Shown here piece after piece: positions 29,352 through 37,715 of a DNA stretch of 64,000 bases. This DNA comes from JBBIPZ01 sp037442505 [NCBI: Deltaproteobacteria bacterium]. GTDB lineage: Bacteria; CALINM01. The stretch lies in the NCBI GenBank assembly GCA_037442505.1, contig JBBIPZ010000002.1, positions 70,085 to 134,084 of the forward strand, read 5' to 3'. Under the pieces are notes generated by a model. That model was given only the letters and a program-made list of their open reading frames with translations. It was not told where the DNA came from and searched no databases. A program made the position numbers and the translations under genes. Numbering within the stretch: position 1 is the stretch's first letter; the number at the start of each line of letters is the position of its first letter.

Positions 29352-31425
29352 CAAGCGCCTCTTTACGGCTAAGCTTAATCTTCCCCTGAGGATCAATGTC
29401 AATAACCTTCACCAGTACCTCATCGCCAATTTTAACCACATCAGTAACATTTTTTACACGTTCGTGTGAGAGCTGAGAAATATGTAGCAAACCGTCAACA
29501 CCTTGAGCCAACTGAACAAAAGCTCCGTAAGTTTCTATTCTTACAACCTTCCCAAGATAAATGCCACCAAGTTCTGGCTCAAAAGTGTGCTTCTTTACAA
29601 GACTTATAGCCTTATCTGCGGCATCAGCGTTGCTTGAAAAGATATTTACTGTTCCGTCCTCATTAATATCTATGTTAACGCCAGTCTGGTCTATTATGCT
29701 TCTAATATTTTTCCCACTGGGTCCAATTAAATCTTTTATCTTTTCTTTGTTAATCTTGACAGTGTAAACGCGTGGTGCATAAATAGATAGACTCTCTTTA
29801 GGCTTGCTAATTGTTTTATTCATTATTTCGAGAATGTGTAATCTTCCCTGTTTTGCCTGTTCGAGTGCAGTTCTTAAGATATCACCAGATACTCCAGTTA
29901 TTTTAATATCCATCTGAACAGCAGTTATTGCATCTTTTGTTCCGCAAATCTTAAAGTCCATATCGCCAATATGGTCTTCATCACCAAGGATGTCTGAAAG
30001 AACAATAGCCTTGCCGCCCTCAATCATCAGTCCCATCGCAACCCCAGCTACATGTTCTTTAATTGGAACGCCCGCATCCATTAACGAAAGTGAACCTCCA
30101 CAAACAGAAGCCATAGATGAAGAACCATTAGATTCAAGGATATCTGAAACTATCCTTATGGTATATGGAAAGACAGAACTATCAGGAATGATAGGCATCA
30201 ATGCCCTTTCTGCAAGAAATCCGTGACCGATTTCCCTTCTACCGGGACCTCTTAAAGGTTTAACTTCGCCGGTGCAAAATGGGAAAAAGTTGTAATGTAG
30301 CATAAAAGATTTAAAAGTTTCACCGAAAAGGGCATCTACCTTTTGCTCGTCTTCAGAAGTGCCAAGAGTAGTAACCACAAGTGCCTGGGTTTCTCCACGG
30401 GTAAAAACAGCTGAACCATGAGTTCTTGGTAGCAAACCAATTTCACATGTGATAGGCCTAATCTCTTGAGGCGTTCTGCCGTCTATTCTCTTGCCCGTTT
30501 CAAAGATATGTCTTCTAACAACAGTCTTTTCGACCTTTTCTATAGCAAATCCGAGCCATATATCGAGTGATGGGTCAGAAAACTTTGATTGAACATCTTC
30601 TTTTATTATAGAAAAAAGCTCTGCAAGACCTTTTCTACGCTCTGCCTTACTTGTGCTAAAAATCTTTTCCTTAAAGACATCCTGATATTTAGTTTCGACG
30701 TATTTTTCAATTTCTTTAGCAATCTCAGGGAGAGAATATTCTGCTTTTGTAATTCCAAGCTCTTTAATAATATCTTCCTGAAACTGTGTAATCTTAATTA
30801 TCTCTTTATGTGCAATTTCGAGTGCCTTAATAAACTGCTCCTCAGTAACAAAAGTTGCCCTCCCTTCAACCATCACTATGGCGTCCTTAGTTCCTGCAAC
30901 TACAACATCAAGAAGGCTCTTTTCCATCTGCGTTCTTGTAGGATTTATCAAATACTCTCCATCTATCATTCCCATCCTAACAGCGCCCACTGGACCTTTA
31001 AACGGTGCTCCAGCCAATTCAAGCGCATAAGATGCTCCAATGATGGCAAGAATATCAGGATCGTTTTCCTGATCTATCGAAAGAACAGTAGCGATAACCT
31101 GTATTTCGTTAAAAAAACCTTTTGGGAAAAGCGGTCTTATTGGCCTATCTATAAGGCGAGAGGTAAGCGTTTCCTTTTCACTTGGTTTACCTTCTCTTTT
31201 AAAGAAACCACCGGGTATCTTGCCCGCTGCGTAAGTTTTCTCGATATAATCACATACCAATGGTAAAAAATCTGTCCCTACTTTTGGCTCACTGGCTATA
31301 ACTGCCGTTACAAGTACAACACTCTCCCCATACTGTATAACACACGAACCAGAGGCTTGCTTTGCAAGCTTTCCCGTTGAAAATACAAGTTCTCTATCGC
31401 TTATGCGAATACTTTTTCTATGCAT
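29335..31425 (-). CDS. pnp: Polyribonucleotide nucleotidyltransferase (PNPase)
   Basis: 696 residues: two RNase PH domains separated by an alpha-helical region, then KH (about 555-615, with KIKDLIGPSGKNIRSIIDQTG) and S1 (about 622-690, with GKVVRIETYGAFVQL). It degrades RNA 3' to 5' by phosphorolysis and is part of the degradosome. Catalytic segment GDEDHIGDMDFKICG is present. It follows rpsO by 20 bases, the usual rpsO-pnp arrangement. A 225-residue open frame on the opposite strand is a shadow. Confidence 0.97.
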   Translation of the reverse strand: MHRKSIRISDRELVFSTGKLAKQASGSCVIQYGESVVLVTAVIASEPKVGTDFLPLVCDYIEKTYAAGKIPGGFFKREGKPSEKETLTSRLIDRPIRPLFPKGFFNEIQVIATVLSIDQENDPDILAIIGASYALELAGAPFKGPVGAVRMGMIDGEYLINPTRTQMEKSLLDVVVAGTKDAIVMVEGRATFVTEEQFIKALEIAHKEIIKITQFQEDIIKELGITKAEYSLPEIAKEIEKYVETKYQDVFKEKIFSTSKAERRKGLAELFSIIKEDVQSKFSDPSLDIWLGFAIEKVEKTVVRRHIFETGKRIDGRTPQEIRPITCEIGLLPRTHGSAVFTRGETQALVVTTLGTSEDEQKVDALFGETFKSFMLHYNFFPFCTGEVKPLRGPGRREIGHGFLAERALMPIIPDSSVFPYTIRIVSDILESNGSSSMASVCGGSLSLMDAGVPIKEHVAGVAMGLMIEGGKAIVLSDILGDEDHIGDMDFKICGTKDAITAVQMDIKITGVSGDILRTALEQAKQGRLHILEIMNKTISKPKESLSIYAPRVYTVKINKEKIKDLIGPSGKNIRSIIDQTGVNIDINEDGTVNIFSSNADAADKAISLVKKHTFEPELGGIYLGKVVRIETYGAFVQLAQGVDGLLHISQLSHERVKNVTDVVKIGDEVLVKVIDIDPQGKIKLSRKEALGERTS

Positions 31426-31445
31426 TTGAATTTATCAGCCTCCAG

Positions 31446-31715
31446 TTATTTACGGATACCTAAACGATTAATAATTTCTTTGTAGCTCTGGAAATTATGA
31501 TCCTTTAGATAATCCAACAACTTTCTTCTCTGGCTGACAAGCTTCAAAAGCCCTCGCCTTGAGCTAAAATCCTTTTTGTGTGTTTTAAAATGTTCAGTCA
31601 GATAGTTTATCCTGCCCGTGAGTAAAGCAATCTGAACCTCTGGAGAACCTGTATCGCCTTCAAACCTGCGAAACTGACTGATTAACTCCTGCTTTCTTTC
31701 TTTGTTTAAAGTCAT
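31446..31715 (-). CDS. rpsO: 30S ribosomal protein S15
   Basis: 89 residues, exact family length. Contains [17 protein letters not shown] and the RNA-binding segment [22 protein letters not shown]. It binds the 16S rRNA central domain early in 30S assembly. A strong AGGAGG site precedes the ATG, and a minus-strand promoter lies about 40 bases upstream. Confidence 0.98.
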   Translation of the reverse strand: MTLNKERKQELISQFRRFEGDTGSPEVQIALLTGRINYLTEHFKTHKKDFSSRRGLLKLVSQRRKLLDYLKDHNFQSYKEIINRLGIRK

Positions 31716-31747
31716 TTAAAAACCTCCTATCAATATTAAGGTTTAAA

Positions 31748-31776
31748 AATTTACCATAAAATTAAACATTTGTAAA
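31748..31776 (-). promoter_or_regulatory. Promoter of rpsO-pnp
   Basis: On the minus strand TTTACA (31771-31776), a 17-base spacer and TAAATT (31748-31753). Transcription would begin near 31741, about 25 bases before the rpsO ATG. Confidence 0.55.
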
Positions 31777-31814
31777 CATAATTTTATCTGCAAGCCAGAT
31801 AGGGAAAAAAGCTT

Positions 31815-31831
31815 CTGGCAAAATATTTGCA
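31815..31831 (+). promoter_or_regulatory. Candidate sigma-54 promoter
   Basis: CTGGCAAAATATTTGCA matches the -24/-12 consensus YTGGCACGRNNNTTGCW at nearly all informative positions, with GG (31817-31818) and GC (31829-31830) exactly 12 bases apart. It points to the right, towards the structured intergenic segment and aroF. A chance match cannot be excluded in a window this long. Confidence 0.45.
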
Positions 31832-31923
31832 TATGAGATTAGATTTTTAGGTCACGTCGTTCCCTCTAAATGAGTTAAAAAAGAAGTGTAAAAGACGACT
31901 GAAATAAATTAGCAAAATTATAA

Positions 31924-31952
31924 TTGACTTTGGTAATAAAACACAATAAAAT
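31924..31952 (+). promoter_or_regulatory. Sigma-70-type promoter before the aroF leader
   Basis: TTGACT (31924-31929), exact 17-base spacer, TAAAAT (31947-31952). Predicted start about 31959, which leaves a leader of about 200 bases before aroF. Confidence 0.7.
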
Positions 31953-31958
31953 TGTCGC

Positions 31959-32139
31959 TATGTATATCAGCACAGGTGTTGTCCCGGCAAGTCATGTTCG
32001 ATTTAGTCGATTTAGTTTGTTCCGTCGATCTGTAAGGAGGGGCAACTGTGTCTTAATTTTTTAGTTTTCAAATATTGAATGTAGTAATTACAAATTAAGC
32101 CACAGGCGGCAAAAGCCCTTGTGGCTTTTTTATTTTTTT
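31959..32139 (+). ncRNA. Candidate structured leader or small RNA upstream of aroF
   Basis: About 180 bases from the predicted promoter start to an intrinsic terminator. No open frame is supported. A long-range pairing is visible between 31971-31985 (CACAG, TTG, CCC blocks) and 32039-32050 (GGGG, CAA, CTGTG blocks), which would bury an AAGGAGGGG sequence at 32034-32042. The enclosed loop contains a perfect tandem 9-base repeat, TCGATTTAG twice (31998-32015). It does not match a T-box, SRP RNA, tmRNA or RNase P that I recognise. It could be an attenuator for aromatic synthesis or a free-standing RNA, perhaps 6S-like in size. Confidence 0.4.
32097..32139 (+). terminator. Intrinsic terminator between leader/RNA and aroF
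   Basis: AAGCCACA (32097-32104) pairs with TGTGGCTT (32120-32127), with GGC/GCC pairing inside, followed by T-rich sequence to 32139. It lies 18 bases before the aroF ATG, so it either ends the upstream RNA or acts as an attenuator. Confidence 0.75.
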
Positions 32140-32156
32140 CCAAAGGAGGTTTAATT

Positions 32157-33173
32157 ATGATTATTGTTTTGAAACCCGGGTGTAAAGAAGAAGAAATCAA
32201 GACAGTTATTGAGAAGGTAGAAGAGTTAGGTTTTAAGGCGCACACTATAGTAGGCGTTGAAAGAACAGTTATAGGGGCAGTTGGCGACGAAAGGGGCAAA
32301 CCAAAACTTCAAGCATTACAGGCTCTATCGTGTGTTGAGAGTGTTGTACCTATCTTAAAACCATACAAGCTGGCAAGCAGGGAATTTAAAAATGAGCCCA
32401 CTGTTGTAAAGATATATGAGGCTGCATTTGGGAGAGAATATTTTGGTGTGATAGCTGGTCCTTGTTCTGTAGAATCTGAAAAACAGATTATCGAGACCGC
32501 TATTAAAGTAAAGGAAGCGGGCGCAAAAATGCTAAGAGGAGGGGCATTTAAACCAAGGACATCACCTTACGCGTTTCAAGGCTTAGAAAAGGAAGGATTA
32601 AAACTTCTTGCTATGGCAAGGAAAGAGTCTGGGTTACCTTTTGTAACAGAGGTGGTAAATCCAGAAGACGTGGAATTGGTGGGAGAATATGCTGATATGC
32701 TTCAAATTGGGGCAAGAAATGTTCAAAACTTTTCATTGTTGAAAAAGGCGGGCAAGTTTGGGAAACCTGTTTTGCTAAAAAGGGGAATGTCAACAACAAT
32801 ACAAGAGTTTTTAATGTCTGCTGAGTATATACTTTCAGAAGGAGTTAAAGACCTTATTTTGTGTGAAAGAGGCATCAGAACGTTTGAAACTGCAACAAGA
32901 AATACACTTGATATTTCCGCTATTCCAGTAATTCAGGAACAGTCACATCTTCCAATAATCATCGACCCATCTCATGCGACAGGTGTAAGAAGATATGTTG
33001 CACCATTGTGTTTTGCAGCGATGGCATGTGGCGCAGATGGACTGATTGTTGAGGTGCATCCAGAACCAGAAAAGGCTCTTTGTGACGGACCACAATCTTT
33101 ACGTATCGAAGAGTTTAAAAAAATAATGGATGAGTTGTTACGACTATCTGAATTTAATGGAAAAATAGTTTAA
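32157..33173 (+). CDS. aroF: 3-deoxy-7-phosphoheptulonate (DAHP) synthase
   Basis: 338 residues. The first 66 are the ferredoxin-like/ACT-like regulatory domain found in the type I-beta DAHP synthases of the Thermotoga kind; the rest is the TIM barrel with GPCSVES, GAKMLRGGAFKPRTSPYAFQG and IIDPSHATG. It condenses PEP and erythrose 4-phosphate in the first shikimate-pathway step. Start ATG 32157 follows AAAGGAGG; a further-upstream GTG lies inside the terminator stem and is rejected. Feedback control by aromatic amino acids is likely through the N-terminal domain. Confidence 0.95.
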   Translation: MIIVLKPGCKEEEIKTVIEKVEELGFKAHTIVGVERTVIGAVGDERGKPKLQALQALSCVESVVPILKPYKLASREFKNEPTVVKIYEAAFGREYFGVIAGPCSVESEKQIIETAIKVKEAGAKMLRGGAFKPRTSPYAFQGLEKEGLKLLAMARKESGLPFVTEVVNPEDVELVGEYADMLQIGARNVQNFSLLKKAGKFGKPVLLKRGMSTTIQEFLMSAEYILSEGVKDLILCERGIRTFETATRNTLDISAIPVIQEQSHLPIIIDPSHATGVRRYVAPLCFAAMACGADGLIVEVHPEPEKALCDGPQSLRIEEFKKIMDELLRLSEFNGKIV

Positions 33174-33194
33174 AAGTTGTGATAATATTTTTTA

Positions 33195-33989
33195 GTGTTG
33201 AAAGGTTCGGTTTTTTTAATAGCAGAGTTTGGTTTTGTTAACAAGGTATTGAAAGAGAGGAAGAAACGTCTTTTCCAAAAAGTTTTCTTGCTCTCTCTTT
33301 TGTGTCATATTGTTTTCGTGTTTGTGTTGATAACCGCACCTTACAAAAAAAATAACGAATTAAAACAACAAATTGTAGAAATAATCGATGCATCATACGT
33401 TCCTTTGCCGTCTGAAGATGAAACTAAAGTTGAAACAAACGAGACTGTAACTCAAACTTCAGCAGAAGAGAAGTCTAAATCGGCTGAAAAAAAAGAACAG
33501 ACACAGGAAAACATACCTGAGAAAAAAGAGTTCAGTTTGCCAGAAAGAAAGGTTTTAGATAGAAAGAGACCTGATACCAGCTGGCGTAAAGAAGTTGAGA
33601 AAAAATTTCAAGCCGAAAAACCTCAAAAAATAAGTGTATCGAGGGCAGATTTAGAGTATAAAAAACATGCTCCTCAAAGCATTAATGCATCAACGTCAGC
33701 AAATTCGCAATCGTATATAAGAATGTTGGGTTTTATGATAAGAAACCATTGGTATGTTCCTGAGGATTATGGACACAAATTTTATGGTTTATCAGCTGAA
33801 CTTGAGGTTAGTTTAGACACAAACGGATATATAAAAAATGTGGAGGTTGTTCGCTCTTCTGGCAATGGCTTATTTGATAACTATGCTAAAGAGGCGGTAA
33901 TCAAAACAGTTAGATTTCCTCTGCCGCCAAAAGAAATGTTTGAAAATATATTTTTAAATGGTAAAATAACAGTAGAGTTTAAACCGTGA
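33195..33989 (+). CDS. tolA: TolA/TonB-like energy transducer with TonB C-terminal domain
   Basis: 264 residues: a basic N-terminus, one membrane helix (about 29-49, VFLLSLLCHIVFVFVLITAP), a Lys/Glu-rich periplasmic spacer (about 65-160) and a C-terminal TonB_C-like domain (about 175-264, with VSLDTNGYIKNVEVVRSSGN). Because tolB, pal and cpoB follow directly, it most likely serves as TolA, linking the inner membrane motor to Pal. The start is uncertain: GTG 33195 is the longest, and TTG 33249 just before the helix is also possible. No tolQ/tolR motor genes lie beside it. Confidence 0.78.
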   Translation: MLKGSVFLIAEFGFVNKVLKERKKRLFQKVFLLSLLCHIVFVFVLITAPYKKNNELKQQIVEIIDASYVPLPSEDETKVETNETVTQTSAEEKSKSAEKKEQTQENIPEKKEFSLPERKVLDRKRPDTSWRKEVEKKFQAEKPQKISVSRADLEYKKHAPQSINASTSANSQSYIRMLGFMIRNHWYVPEDYGHKFYGLSAELEVSLDTNGYIKNVEVVRSSGNGLFDNYAKEAVIKTVRFPLPPKEMFENIFLNGKITVEFKP

Positions 33990-35161
33990 AATATTTGAAA
34001 TATCTAATTTTTGTTCTGCTTTTTGTGTCAATTTCTGGATTTAAAATTGAAATAACAAACCCAAATTTGCGTCCTTTCAGGTTATTTATCGATGAATTTA
34101 GAGCAAAACACGGCGAAAAGATTTATTCGCAAGTAGTTTCTAACTTGAAAATGTTACCTAATATCGTGTTTTCAAATACCAGGGATGCTGCTGATTATGA
34201 AGTTTCTATGAACACAGAAGCAGACACTTTTAATGCTATACTTACAAATGTAAAAACAGGAGAGTTTTTTACTTTTAAGTTAAAACCTTTTGCTACTGAT
34301 ATCATTTCTAATGCAAACCTTCTTTCCGATAAGCTTTATGAAAAGATAACACAAACGAAAGGCATTTTTAGTACAAAGATAGTCTTCTCTATGAACTGGA
34401 AAGGTGTAAGACAGATCTTTCTTACAGACATTACTGGAAAGATGTTTAAAAAACTAACTAATAATAAAAGCGATTCCATTGCACCAAAAATTTCTCATAA
34501 TAGACGATATGTTGTCTATACTCAGTATCTTAATGGTTCCGGTACCGCCTTAAGATTGATTGACTTAGAAACTCTTGAAGATAAACTTTTGCTTTCTTCT
34601 AAAGAGATTAACCTCGCTGGTGGCTTTGAAAAGGATGATAAATCAATACTCTATGTTAGCTTTGATGGAAAGGTATCCCGAATTTATGCGCTATCTATAC
34701 AAGACAATCATAAAAATGAGCTTTATCGCACTCGTGCAAGGGTTGTAAGCCCTGTAACCACTTTTGAAGTAGGCAGGATTGCATTTGTTTCTGACGAGTA
34801 TGGAAGCCCACAAATATTTACTTTAAATATATCAGATAAGAAGGTACAAAGGGTTTCGCAAAATCCAGGTTATATCACATCACCATCTTTTACAGTTCAA
34901 GGAACACACTATGCTTATATTGGACAGGCTAATGGCAACCGAAATATTTATATAACTTCGTTAGATGGGAGCGATTTTGTTCTACTAACACATGGGAAAA
35001 CGAACTATGAAGATCCCGTTTGGTTGGAAAACGAAAGATTTATATTGTCGTACAGTTTTAACAAAGAATCTTCAAAAGTCATTTTAATTGACATACCAAC
35101 ACAGCAGAATATAATATTATTTAGTGTGCCGGCAAAAATTAGTTATATGTCTGCACGCTAA
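33986..35161 (+). CDS. tolB: Tol-Pal system protein TolB
   Basis: 391 residues: a short hydrophobic export signal (about 1-18), the TolB N-terminal domain (about 20-125), then a beta-propeller built of repeats such as IFLTDITGKMFKKLTNN and FTLNISDKKVQRVSQNPG. It is periplasmic and binds Pal to keep the outer membrane attached during division. GTG start overlapping the tolA stop (GTGA). Confidence 0.92.
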   Translation: MKYLKYLIFVLLFVSISGFKIEITNPNLRPFRLFIDEFRAKHGEKIYSQVVSNLKMLPNIVFSNTRDAADYEVSMNTEADTFNAILTNVKTGEFFTFKLKPFATDIISNANLLSDKLYEKITQTKGIFSTKIVFSMNWKGVRQIFLTDITGKMFKKLTNNKSDSIAPKISHNRRYVVYTQYLNGSGTALRLIDLETLEDKLLLSSKEINLAGGFEKDDKSILYVSFDGKVSRIYALSIQDNHKNELYRTRARVVSPVTTFEVGRIAFVSDEYGSPQIFTLNISDKKVQRVSQNPGYITSPSFTVQGTHYAYIGQANGNRNIYITSLDGSDFVLLTHGKTNYEDPVWLENERFILSYSFNKESSKVILIDIPTQQNIILFSVPAKISYMSAR

Positions 35162-35175
35162 GGGGGATAAAAGAT

Positions 35176-35775
35176 ATGAAAAAATTTATATTATTTTTTC
35201 TGTTATTAATATTGGTGGCTTGTGCGAAACCTGCTATTGAGGCACCAAAGGTTCAAAACGAACCAGTCCTTAATGGCAAGGAAGAGGCTGTTTTGAAAGA
35301 TGCGATTGATAATAAGGCTAAAACAGATAAGTCTAATTTAGAAGAGCTGCAGGGTCTAAAAAAGTTGTCTCCTGAGGATATAACCCCTGATATGATTGCA
35401 AATGCACAGCATGCTCTTTCAGATGCGACGATAGAGAAGGGTGCTCTTGCCAAGATGATACATTTTGACTTTGATAGCTACGAATTGACAGCAGAAGCCA
35501 AACAGGTTCTGGATGAAGTCGCAAAATATTTAAATGAATATAAAACGTTAAGGATAGTCATAGAAGGGCATTGCGACGAAAGGGGAACAAGAGAGTATAA
35601 TCTGGCTTTAGGGATGAAAAGGGCTGAAGTTGCAAAAAAATATTTGTCTGATCTGGGTATAGCCGAGAGTAGGCTCGAAATTGTTAGCTATGGGAAGGAT
35701 AAGCCCTTAATTGAAGGTTCTGGAGAAGAGGTCTGGAGTAAAAATAGAAGGGATCAATTTAGACGTATTCAGTGA
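35176..35775 (+). CDS. pal: Peptidoglycan-associated lipoprotein Pal
   Basis: 199 residues. Lipobox LVAC with lipidated Cys16, a charged linker, then an OmpA-like peptidoglycan-binding domain (about 95-199) carrying IHFDFDSYELTAEAKQ and EGHCDERGTREYNLALGMKRA. Anchors the outer membrane to peptidoglycan. A GGGGG-type ribosome site precedes the ATG; the stop overlaps cpoB. Confidence 0.95.
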   Translation: MKKFILFFLLLILVACAKPAIEAPKVQNEPVLNGKEEAVLKDAIDNKAKTDKSNLEELQGLKKLSPEDITPDMIANAQHALSDATIEKGALAKMIHFDFDSYELTAEAKQVLDEVAKYLNEYKTLRIVIEGHCDERGTREYNLALGMKRAEVAKKYLSDLGIAESRLEIVSYGKDKPLIEGSGEEVWSKNRRDQFRRIQ

Positions 35776-36632
35776 AAAAACTTGTCTTATATTTCTGTAT
35801 TGTATTAATTTCAGGCTGTGTCGTTAGCAAAGAAGAGTTTTATTCGCTTCAAAGAGACGTTGCCGTCTTGAAGAATGATTTTAGGGAGAATGCGGCACTT
35901 TTCAGCACTGAAGCTGGTGAGATTAAGTCAAGCACAAAACGGCTGGATGAGCTTCATCGTAACTTGAGAAAGAGTTTTGCCGATACAAATGCGCATATTG
36001 AAGATTTAGAAAAAGAAGTAAACAAATTAAAAGGCGACTACGATTCTTTAGAAAAAAAGTTTAACAGCATTAATCAGAATGTTTCTGATGCTATAAAGTT
36101 TCAGAAGGATATGATTAAAGCAGATAGGGCAGAAATCAAAAAGATTTCAGATAGCTTAACGGCGTTAAAAGCATCTCAATCTACTATATTTTCCAACATA
36201 TCAACGATTTACACTATTTTAAAAACACAAAACACCGGCGTGAAGGGTGATAAAGAAGCTAATGAACAGGAAAAAAAAGCTATTTATGACGCCGCGCTCT
36301 CTCTATATAATAAAGCTGATTACAATGCAGCGATAGAACGATTTACTTACTTTGCCATCAGATTTCCTTACGATAATCTGGCGGTAAATGCCTTATACTG
36401 GATAGGAGAATGTTATTACGCACAGAAAAATTACGATTATGCTGTGCAGTATTTTCATAGAGTAGTGACAGATTATCCAAACTCTAATAAGGTTGCAGCA
36501 GCGCTTTTAAAGGAGGCAATGACATTGAAAGAGTTGGGGATGGATAAAGAATCAAATGCTGCTTACGAGGAGTTACTTTATCGTTTTCCTTATTCTGAAG
36601 AAGCTAAAAAACATAAAGAAAAGAAGAAGTGA
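35772..36632 (+). CDS. cpoB: Tol-Pal system protein CpoB/YbgF-like lipoprotein
   Basis: 286 residues. Lipobox LISGC with Cys16, a long coiled coil (about 20-150), then tetratricopeptide repeats (about 170-280) including YNAAIERFTYFAIRFP and YDYAVQYFHRVVTDYPNSNKV. CpoB coordinates the Tol system with cell-wall synthesis. E. coli CpoB is soluble; a lipoprotein form is common in other lineages. GTG start overlapping the pal stop. Confidence 0.9.
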   Translation: MKKLVLYFCIVLISGCVVSKEEFYSLQRDVAVLKNDFRENAALFSTEAGEIKSSTKRLDELHRNLRKSFADTNAHIEDLEKEVNKLKGDYDSLEKKFNSINQNVSDAIKFQKDMIKADRAEIKKISDSLTALKASQSTIFSNISTIYTILKTQNTGVKGDKEANEQEKKAIYDAALSLYNKADYNAAIERFTYFAIRFPYDNLAVNALYWIGECYYAQKNYDYAVQYFHRVVTDYPNSNKVAAALLKEAMTLKELGMDKESNAAYEELLYRFPYSEEAKKHKEKKK

Positions 36633-36910
36633 ACTCATACAAACGTGTTAAAATTACAGTTAAAGGCAAAGTTCAGGGTGTGTGGTATAGGCAATCAACA
36701 CTTGAAATTGCCACGAAATTAGATATAAAAGGCTGGGTTAGAAATCTCCACAATGGCGATGTAGAAATAACAGCAGAAGGTGAAGCTGAAGCGTTAGAAT
36801 CGCTTATAGAGTGGTGCAAAAAAGGTCCACCGCTTGCAGTGGTAAAAGAAGTTAACGTTGTCGAACAATCGTACATAGGTGATCTTACGGAGTTTCAAAT
36901 AACTCGTTAA
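36629..36910 (+). CDS. acyP: Acylphosphatase
   Basis: 93-residue ferredoxin-like enzyme that hydrolyses carboxyl phosphate bonds. Catalytic Arg and Asn lie in VQGVWYRQSTLEIA and GWVRNLHNGDVEI. GTG start overlapping cpoB by 4 bases, so it is the last gene of the tol run. A Trp replaces the more common Phe in the GVxFR motif, as in several bacterial members. Confidence 0.93.
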   Translation: MNSYKRVKITVKGKVQGVWYRQSTLEIATKLDIKGWVRNLHNGDVEITAEGEAEALESLIEWCKKGPPLAVVKEVNVVEQSYIGDLTEFQITR

Positions 36911-37067
36911 ATAATTTACTACCACTTTAAGATGCCAGGTCGCTATCCAACCTTCGAATTTAGAAAATAGGCAGGATTAATTTTTAGTTGCCTTTGTCAT
37001 CTTTTTTGTATTTTTTTTATCAAAATAGGCATATAATTAAATAATGCTAACTTTTAGGAGGTTTTAC

Positions 37068-37715
37068 TTGAAAACTTTTATTTTTGCTATTCTATTGTTA
37101 TTTACGCCGGTCCTTACCTTTTCTCAGCAACAGGGACACAAAGGCACAGTGCTTCAAACTTTTCAGGTGGAAGGTTACACTTATATGGAGATAAAGGATG
37201 GAAACGTAACAAAATGGATCGCGAGTCCAACCCTTGATGTCAAGAAAGGCGACATAGTTGAGACATCTTATGGTATGCTAATGCCGGATTTTGATAGCCC
37301 AACGCTAAAAAGAACATTTAAGGAGATTTATTTTGTCACCCGGGCAAGTGTTGTGTCTCCTGCTGTACCTAAAGATGCGCCTAAAAAACCAAAACCTGCC
37401 GCCAGGCCTAAGGGCAAATTCTATACTGTTTCAGAAGTTATAGAAAATAAAGACGCGCTTGCAGGTAAAACAGTGGTTTTTAAAGCCAAGGTAACTAAAT
37501 ACACCCCTTCTATTATGCAAAAAAACTGGCTACACGTAACTAACGAAACTGAAACTAAAGAAAAGATTGATCTTGTTGTAACGACTAATGACGAGACGAA
37601 AGCAGGAGAAGTTGTAAAGATAGAGGGCTTATTAACAGTTAACAAAAATTTGGGCTCCGGTTATTTTTTCCCTATAATCATAGAGGATGCCAAAGTTTCT
37701 ACGATAAAGGATTAG
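37068..37715 (+). CDS. Exported OB-fold protein of unknown function
   Basis: 215 residues from a TTG start that follows AGGAGG at 6 bases; an ATG at 37044 would have no ribosome site. A signal peptide ends near TFSQQQ. Two parts follow: an N-terminal region with GTVLQTFQVEGYTYMEIKDG and, after a Pro/Lys-rich linker (PKKPKPAARPKG), an OB-fold-like domain (about 130-215) with ALAGKTVVFKAKVTKY and WLHVTN. This layout occurs in periplasmic proteins near cytochromes, but none is here. A TATAAT box lies at 37032-37037. Function unknown. Confidence 0.7.
   Translation: MKTFIFAILLLFTPVLTFSQQQGHKGTVLQTFQVEGYTYMEIKDGNVTKWIASPTLDVKKGDIVETSYGMLMPDFDSPTLKRTFKEIYFVTRASVVSPAVPKDAPKKPKPAARPKGKFYTVSEVIENKDALAGKTVVFKAKVTKYTPSIMQKNWLHVTNETETKEKIDLVVTTNDETKAGEVVKIEGLLTVNKNLGSGYFFPIIIEDAKVSTIKD

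Noticed and set aside
30589-31266. 225-residue open frame on the plus strand
   Set aside because: It lies wholly antisense to pnp, has no domain and no ribosome site; it reflects codon bias of pnp.
32012-32299. 95-residue minus-strand frame across the aroF leader
   Set aside because: Overlaps the terminator and aroF start antisense, with no protein-like features.
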